From Chloroflexia bacterium (GTDB lineage Bacteria > Chloroflexota > Chloroflexia > Thermomicrobiales > UBA6265): 9,388 nucleotides of DNA. Below the pieces are notes generated by a model. The model was not told where the DNA came from, did not search any database, and worked only from the letters and a program-made list of their open reading frames with translations. Positions 5,911-9,388 of the stretch are shown piece by piece; position 1 is the first letter of the stretch, and every line of letters begins with the position of its first letter. The stretch is from the NCBI GenBank assembly GCA_013696525.1, contig JACCYK010000652.1, positions 1 to 9,388 on the forward strand, read 5' to 3'. The translations under genes were made by a program, and so were the position numbers.

Positions 5911-6594
5911 ATGACGGTGGTGACAGGAAGGAAGATCTCGCCCCGGCTCCCAAACCGGCGGGGGGAGGGGCCCCGGCTGCGGTGTGACATCGTGCGAGCG
6001 GCCACCTGCCTCCTGGAAGAATCAGGCGATGAAGATGCCGTCACCCTCCGGGCGGTGGCCCGAGCGGTGGGGATCGCGGCGCCCTCGATCTACGCCCACT
6101 TCTCCGATCCGGCCACGATCGTTGGCGCGGTGGTCGCGGAGACGTTCACGGCACTGATCGCCGCATTACGGGCGGCCCGGGAGGGAATCGAAGACCCAGT
6201 CGAGCGCCTATCGGCCCAGTGCTACGGCTACCTGCGCTTTGCCAGGCAGCACCCGGGGCTGTACCGTGTGCTGTTCGCACGCGCCCGCCGGTTCGAACCG
6301 CCGGCGGGACGGTTGACCGCCGAGCTGGAGGCCGAGGTCAATACGACGGCGAAGGACGCCATGATCGTGGAGGCCGGAACCCCGGCCATTATGCTCCTGG
6401 TAGACGCCATCGCGGCGTGCGCGGCGGCTGGGCGGTCGACCAGCCAGGACCCATGGCTCGATGCCGTCGCTCTATGGGCCATGCTCCACGGGTACAGCGC
6501 GCTTAGCATCACGAACCCGGAGTTCCCCTGGCCAAACGAACGGGTCATCGTTGATGCCATGATCTCCGGTCAGGCCAGGCTGCGACCGCCGTGA
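5911..6594 (+). CDS. TetR/AcrR-family transcriptional regulator with WHG-type C-terminal domain
   Basis: A 227-residue repressor-type protein. A basic N-terminus (RKISPRLPNRRGEGPRLR) leads into the TetR helix-turn-helix: helix 1 DIVRAATCLLEESG at about 26-39, then AVTLRAVARAVGIAAPSIYAHF at 43-64, the characteristic recognition helix ending in Y-x-H-F. The ligand domain includes a YLRFARQHPGLYRVLFA segment (107-123) and ends in LWAMLHGYSALSI (188-200) and FPWP, as in the WHG-type C-terminal domain. The inducer is unknown. The ATG has GAGGGAG 5 nt upstream. The gene is probably autoregulated through the repeats before it, and perhaps controls the membrane protein 102 bp downstream on the same strand. 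The long basic N-terminal arm is somewhat unusual. Confidence 0.9.
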   Translation: MTVVTGRKISPRLPNRRGEGPRLRCDIVRAATCLLEESGDEDAVTLRAVARAVGIAAPSIYAHFSDPATIVGAVVAETFTALIAALRAAREGIEDPVERLSAQCYGYLRFARQHPGLYRVLFARARRFEPPAGRLTAELEAEVNTTAKDAMIVEAGTPAIMLLVDAIAACAAAGRSTSQDPWLDAVALWAMLHGYSALSITNPEFPWPNERVIVDAMISGQARLRPP

Positions 6595-6683
6595 CGGTCA
6601 CCCCGCCCCCGGCGCCATCACACGTCGCCTATCCCGCTCGGCTTCGACCCCCCAACCGGCTTGCGATCGCTGCTCAGCCTCTG

Positions 6684-6690
6684 AAAGGAG
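6684..6690 (+). promoter_or_regulatory. Ribosome binding site that decides a TTG start
   Basis: AAAGGAG lies 6 nt before the TTG at 6697, whereas the first in-frame ATG at 6712 is 21 nt away. This fixes the start of the small membrane protein as TTG. Confidence 0.65.
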
Positions 6691-6696
6691 TCCACG

Positions 6697-7104
6697 TTGG
6701 AAGCTCCACGGATGTTCGCCATTCTCACGCTGATCCTGTTGCCGACGGTGATGTACGGTGGGTACGCGCTCTTGCGCCTGCTGGAGCGCGGCGAGGAGCT
6801 GACCGAGTTCCGGCGGACGTACTTCCGGGCGGGCCACGCCCACGCCGGGGTGCTGCTGGTCCTCGCCCTCGTCTACTATCAGTACCTGGCTGGGACAACC
6901 GTCGCCGGCGGACTCCAGTGGTTGGCCTGCGTGGTGGTCCAGGTCGGCATCCTGGCGCAGGCGGGCGGGTTCTTCGTGCATATGGCCGCCGGCCGGACGG
7001 ACGCGCCGTCGGCCGGGACGCGCCTCACGACAGTCGGCGCCATCTTGCTCGCCGTAGCGCTGCTGTTCCTGGCCTACGCCCTGATCGTCGCCTACCCAGG
7101 CTGA
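6697..7104 (+). CDS. Four-helix integral membrane protein of unknown function
   Basis: A 135-residue protein with four hydrophobic segments at about 7-28, 47-66, 72-95 and 111-132. Between helices 1 and 2 a charged stretch (LLERGEELTEFRRTYFRAGHAHAG) brings His47 and His49 to the mouth of helix 2, and His95 lies at the end of helix 3 in FFVHMAAG. Histidines at helix ends could bind a metal or heme, but no known motif is complete, so no function is assigned. The TTG start is supported by AAAGGAG. It follows the TetR gene by 102 bp and precedes the LLM oxidoreductase by 120 bp on the same strand, and may be a TetR target. The sequence gives a strong impression of a conserved family, but I cannot name it. 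Confidence 0.82.
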   Translation: MEAPRMFAILTLILLPTVMYGGYALLRLLERGEELTEFRRTYFRAGHAHAGVLLVLALVYYQYLAGTTVAGGLQWLACVVVQVGILAQAGGFFVHMAAGRTDAPSAGTRLTTVGAILLAVALLFLAYALIVAYPG

Positions 7105-7224
7105 CGCGTTGGACTCGGCGGGCGATGGCCTTCCTCGGTCTATGCACCGGGGACGGCGTAGCACAGGCGCTCTGAGCTAAGACGACCCTTTCGTCCAGCG
7201 ATTCGCCCGAAGGATGCCGTTCCC

Positions 7225-8223
7225 ATGTCGATCGACGATTTCCTGCCAGGTACACGACGCCCCCTGAAGGTCGGCTTGCTGCTCCCGAACGGCGAGGGCA
7301 TGCTCGACGGCCGAACGGCGCGCTGGGATGATTTCCGCACCTTCGCCCAGCACGCCGAGGACGCCGGGTTTGATGCCCTGTGGACGGTCGATCACCTGCT
7401 CGTGCGCCCGGCCGCGGTCGCCGCGCAGTTCGGCGTGCCGGTGTCGCCGCAACTGGCCGCCGAGCCACCTCAGGGGTTTTGGGATTGTTGGATGCTGCTC
7501 GCCGCGCTCGCCGGCGTCACCAGCCGGATCCGGCTCGGCACGCTGGTCAGTTGCACGGGCTATCGCAACCCGGTGGTACTCGCCAACATGGCGACCACCC
7601 TGGACGAGGCCAGCGGCGGTCGGCTGGTGCTGGGGCTCGGCGCGGGAAATTACGCGGACGAACACCGATCGCTCGGGGTTCCGTTCGATCATCAGGTTAG
7701 CCGGTTCGAAGAGGCGCTGGCGATCATCCTGGGATTGTTGCGGCACGGCGCGGTGGATTTCGCCGGGGAGTGGTACACGGCACGCGAGTGCGAGCTGCGC
7801 ATGCGGGGACCGCGGCCGGGCGGACCGCCGCTGTTGATCGGCGCGCTCGGGCAGGGTCCGCGCATGCTGCGGCTGGTGGCGGAGTACGCGGATTACTGGA
7901 ATGCCGGGCTCGCCTTCGAGCGGAGCCACCCGGACCGGATTCCGCCACTCCGGGCGGCGGTCGACGCGGCGTGCCTGGCGCATGGTCGTGATCCGGCGAC
8001 CCTGGCGCGGACAGTGACGATCCGGGTGGCGTTGCTCGGCCGAACCGTGTCCATCCAGTCCCCGGGCGAGGAGCAGCTGCGGGGAACCCCGGAAGCGATC
8101 GCCGAAGCATTCCGGGCCTTCGCCCGGGCGGGGATTGACGAGGCGCAGGTCTGGTTGGCGCCGAACAGTCTGGCCCAGATCGAGGCGTTCTCGCCGGTGC
8201 TGGCACTGCTCGACGGTACCTGA
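7225..8223 (+). CDS. LLM-class (luciferase-like) flavin- or F420-dependent oxidoreductase
   Basis: A 332-residue TIM-barrel enzyme of the bacterial luciferase-like superfamily. It shows KVGLLLPNG as strand 1 (15-23), then AEDAGFDALWTVDHLL (44-59), the first segment found in F420-dependent members. SRIRLGTLVSCTGYRNPVVLANMATTLDEASGGRLVLGLGAG (100-141) is the signature core around the cofactor, followed by GEWYTARE (181-188) and PPLLIGALGQGPRMLRLVAEYADYWN (201-226). The C-terminal barrel end has GTPEAIAEAFRAFARAGID, typical of the family. It probably uses F420H2 or reduced FMN for hydride transfer or monooxygenation; the substrate is not visible. Start ATG with GAAGGA 10 nt upstream. It is last in a co-directional series after tetR and the membrane protein. 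No terminator is obvious behind it. Confidence 0.92.
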   Translation: MSIDDFLPGTRRPLKVGLLLPNGEGMLDGRTARWDDFRTFAQHAEDAGFDALWTVDHLLVRPAAVAAQFGVPVSPQLAAEPPQGFWDCWMLLAALAGVTSRIRLGTLVSCTGYRNPVVLANMATTLDEASGGRLVLGLGAGNYADEHRSLGVPFDHQVSRFEEALAIILGLLRHGAVDFAGEWYTARECELRMRGPRPGGPPLLIGALGQGPRMLRLVAEYADYWNAGLAFERSHPDRIPPLRAAVDAACLAHGRDPATLARTVTIRVALLGRTVSIQSPGEEQLRGTPEAIAEAFRAFARAGIDEAQVWLAPNSLAQIEAFSPVLALLDGT

Positions 8224-8356
8224 TCCGAGCGCTGGCGGTCGACCCCTTTGGAACTGGTAACGTCTCAGCCTATTGAAAAAGGGGAAGCTGGGGCGCTACC
8301 GTGTGGCCGGCCGCACTGGTCCCGGCGGTCCGCGGCGCTCAAGGGACGGGAACCAG

Positions 8357-8506
8357 TCAGGGCGAGCGGGCTGGGAGGACGGCGCCGGCGGCCCCACTCG
8401 GGAACGGGCGGCGCCTCCAGCCCCGCCGGCTCAGCAGGCGCTTCCGGTTCTGTCCGGCCGCGATCAGCAGCGCCTCGCTGCTGCCCTTGGCGTTATGGCA
8501 CCTAGC
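8357..8506 (-). pseudogene. Probable C-terminus of a DDE transposase (IS1182/IS5-like), remnant
   Basis: On the minus strand the frame reads ARCHNAKGSSEALLIAAG, then QNRKRLLSRRGW, and ends with a stop at 8359-8357. This resembles the C-terminal end of many DDE transposases, where a R-x-R-Y-x-G-L-x-K motif is followed by a helix ending in N-x-K-R-L. Here the first motif is eroded (ARCHN-AK) and seems to lack one residue, and no catalytic part is present upstream. A tract that reads CCTTTTTCAATAGG on the minus strand, near 8270-8283, follows the stop by about 75 bp, a usual distance to an element end. Family assignment is tentative; the fragment is short and GC-rich frames can mimic such patterns. 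Confidence 0.4.
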
Positions 8507-8647
8507 TGAGGTATCTGGACTCAATCGTGTCTGGATCATCCCGCTTTGGGGAAATCACCCACGGTCACCTGACGGTCATCTCACCTGCCCAGTGGCCTGC
8601 TTGGCGAGGTCAAGTGATGATGCCAACCAGATCGTGGTGAGGTGTGG

Positions 8648-8669
8648 TCGACCGAAAGGCTACGGTCGA
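8648..8669. repeat. Small inverted repeat (stem-loop)
   Basis: TCGACCG (8648-8654) and CGGTCGA (8663-8669) can pair as a 7-bp stem around an 8-nt loop, AAAGGCTA. No T-run follows, so it is not a clear terminator. It lies 40 bp before the truncated hydrolase copy. Confidence 0.3.
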
Positions 8670-8708
8670 GGTCGATAACAGATGTGAGACAAATCGGGAC
8701 ACCGGATC

Positions 8709-8853
8709 CACCAGGCCCGAGGTGCTGGTCGTTCCCGGCGCTGATCACAGCCTGGACTTGCCCGGCAATGTCCCCGGCTCGGTCGCGGTCCCGCGGCAAG
8801 TGATGGCGGCAGTCGAACGCTTCCTCGCTGTTCCCGCGCATCCCGACGGCTGA
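8709..8853 (+). pseudogene. Truncated copy of the alpha/beta-hydrolase 3' end
   Basis: Bases 8709-8853 align without gaps to 5471-5615, the last 48 codons of the intact hydrolase, including the same stop. A hand count gives 103 identical bases of 144, about 70%. The reading frame is kept: PEVLVVPGADHSLDLPGNV corresponds to PEVLVISGADHSLDLAGDV, and AVERFL is shared. The catalytic His region survives, but the nucleophile elbow and the acid strand are absent, and similarity stops abruptly at 8709. The frame is open upstream to about 8645, but that sequence (VDRKATVEVDN) is unrelated. It cannot be an active hydrolase alone. The divergence level points to an old paralogue that lost its 5' part, not a recent duplication. 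Confidence 0.75.
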
Positions 8854-8902
8854 CCGATCGCGCGCCGACGACGGACAACAGTTTGGACTCGCGCGAGCGC
8901 CG

Positions 8903-9388
8903 CTACGCCGGGTAGAGGGCCGGATCGTAGCGGCGGGCGCAGAAACCGGTCGCCCGCGTCAGGTCGAGGTCGTGGATCAACAGCCCTTCCTGGCCATAGG
9001 GCTGGTAGGCCAGGCACTCGCCGTCCGGGCCGATCAGGCTGGTCGCCGCGTCCTGTTGGGCGAAGGCGTAGTTGACGCTGGCGAAATAGACCGTGTTCTC
9101 GACCGCCCGCCCGATCATCGCTTTCTCGTAGTACGGGGCGCCGGGGTCGCCCCACGGCCGCGGCGCCGTCCTGGCCGCGTCCTCCCCCGTGGTGAGGGAT
9201 GGGTGGAAGACGATCTTCGCCCCCCGCGCCGCCGCCCAGCGCACCGTCTCCGGGTAGCGCCAGCCCTCGTGGCAGATCGCGATCCCAAACGGCACGCCAT
9301 CGACCGTGAAGAGCCGCCGCTGGCCGTCCGGGACGTAATGCGGCGCCTCTTCGACCGGGAGCTGGTTCTTCGCCTGGTAGCCCAGGAC
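8903..9388 (-). CDS. Carbon-nitrogen hydrolase (nitrilase superfamily), C-terminal part
   Basis: The last 161 codons of a minus-strand gene whose start lies beyond base 9388. The visible part begins near LGYQAKNQLPVEEAPHY, which carries the conserved catalytic Lys (AKNQL) and a following Glu pair. It continues with FGIAICHEGWRYPETVRWAAARGA, in which the Cys of AICHEGWRYPE is the nucleophile of the Glu-Lys-Cys triad. Then come IVFHPS, the GRAVENTVYFASVNYA stretch typical of the family, and SLIGPDGECLAYQPYGQEGLLIHDLDL near the end. The first catalytic Glu is outside the window. The enzyme hydrolyses a nitrile, amide or N-carbamoyl bond; the substrate is not determined. The gene is convergent with the truncated hydrolase, 49 bp away. 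Confidence 0.9.
   Translation of the reverse strand, partial: VLGYQAKNQLPVEEAPHYVPDGQRRLFTVDGVPFGIAICHEGWRYPETVRWAAARGAKIVFHPSLTTGEDAARTAPRPWGDPGAPYYEKAMIGRAVENTVYFASVNYAFAQQDAATSLIGPDGECLAYQPYGQEGLLIHDLDLTRATGFCARRYDPALYPA

Larger units (their letters stand above)
8224..8902. other. Gene-free stretch holding decayed fragments
   Basis: No intact gene lies in these 679 bp. From left to right it contains a TATTGAAAAAGG tract near 8272-8283 that could be a transposon end, a probable transposase C-terminus on the minus strand (8357-8506), unassigned sequence, a 7-bp stem with 8-nt loop (8648-8669), and the truncated hydrolase copy (8709-8853). Other short open frames here are compositional. Confidence 0.6.

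Noticed and set aside
6591..7175. Open frame starting with GTGA overlapping the tetR stop
   Set aside because: The overlap looks like translational coupling, but the product is a Pro/Arg-rich shadow of the membrane protein gene, which has its own good ribosome site.
7181..7195. GACGA-CCCTT-TCGTC stem-loop before the oxidoreductase gene
   Set aside because: A perfect but 5-bp stem with no T-run or conserved context; not enough to call a terminator or riboswitch.
1..9388. Search by eye for tRNA, rRNA, CRISPR repeats, origins or attachment sites
   Set aside because: No cloverleaf, no regularly spaced palindromic repeats and no rRNA-like conserved sequence were seen.

Overview
The window is GC-rich, with GTG and TTG starts, purine-rich ribosome binding sites and a mixture of aerobic-metabolism genes, regulators and decayed transposases. 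It fits an aerobic bacterium of the Chloroflexota (Thermomicrobia-like). An actinobacterial-type GC-rich genome is the main alternative. The assignment rests on composition, gene content and transposase flavour, not on a marker gene.

Layout. 1-307: 5' end of a minus-strand heme A synthase (ctaA), cut by the window edge. 550-1020: internally deleted IS701-family transposase. 1087-2175: class V aminotransferase-fold PLP enzyme (minus), divergent from an EamA/DMT exporter (2453-3406, plus). 3412-3906: MerR/SoxR-like regulator (minus), divergent from a 112-residue protein with a Cys-Cys motif (4027-4365, plus). A promoter with the stretched 19-bp spacer typical of MerR-family targets lies between them and carries a SoxR-like dyad. 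The Cys-Cys gene runs 4 bp into a convergent ynfA-type small membrane protein (4362-4706, minus). 4935-5615: small alpha/beta hydrolase, followed at once by a minus-strand scrap of an IS256-family transposase. 5822-5884: AT-rich promoter with four 14-bp direct repeats in front of a TetR/AcrR regulator (5911-6594). Then come a four-helix membrane protein (6697-7104) and an LLM-class flavin/F420 oxidoreductase (7225-8223), all on the plus strand. 8224-8902 has no intact gene: it holds a probable DDE transposase C-terminus (minus) and a 145-bp diverged copy of the 3' end of the alpha/beta hydrolase gene. 8903-9388: 3' part of a minus-strand nitrilase-superfamily (carbon-nitrogen hydrolase) gene that runs off the edge.

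How the parts may work together. The clearest regulatory unit is the SoxR-like regulator with its divergent Cys-Cys protein, perhaps a redox or metal/metalloid response module; EamA and YnfA are membrane neighbours on either side. The second unit is TetR with its downstream membrane protein and the oxidoreductase, with the 14-bp repeats as candidate autoregulatory operators. Three unrelated transposase remnants and a truncated paralogue mark this as a rearranged accessory region. No RNA gene, CRISPR array or intact mobile element was found.
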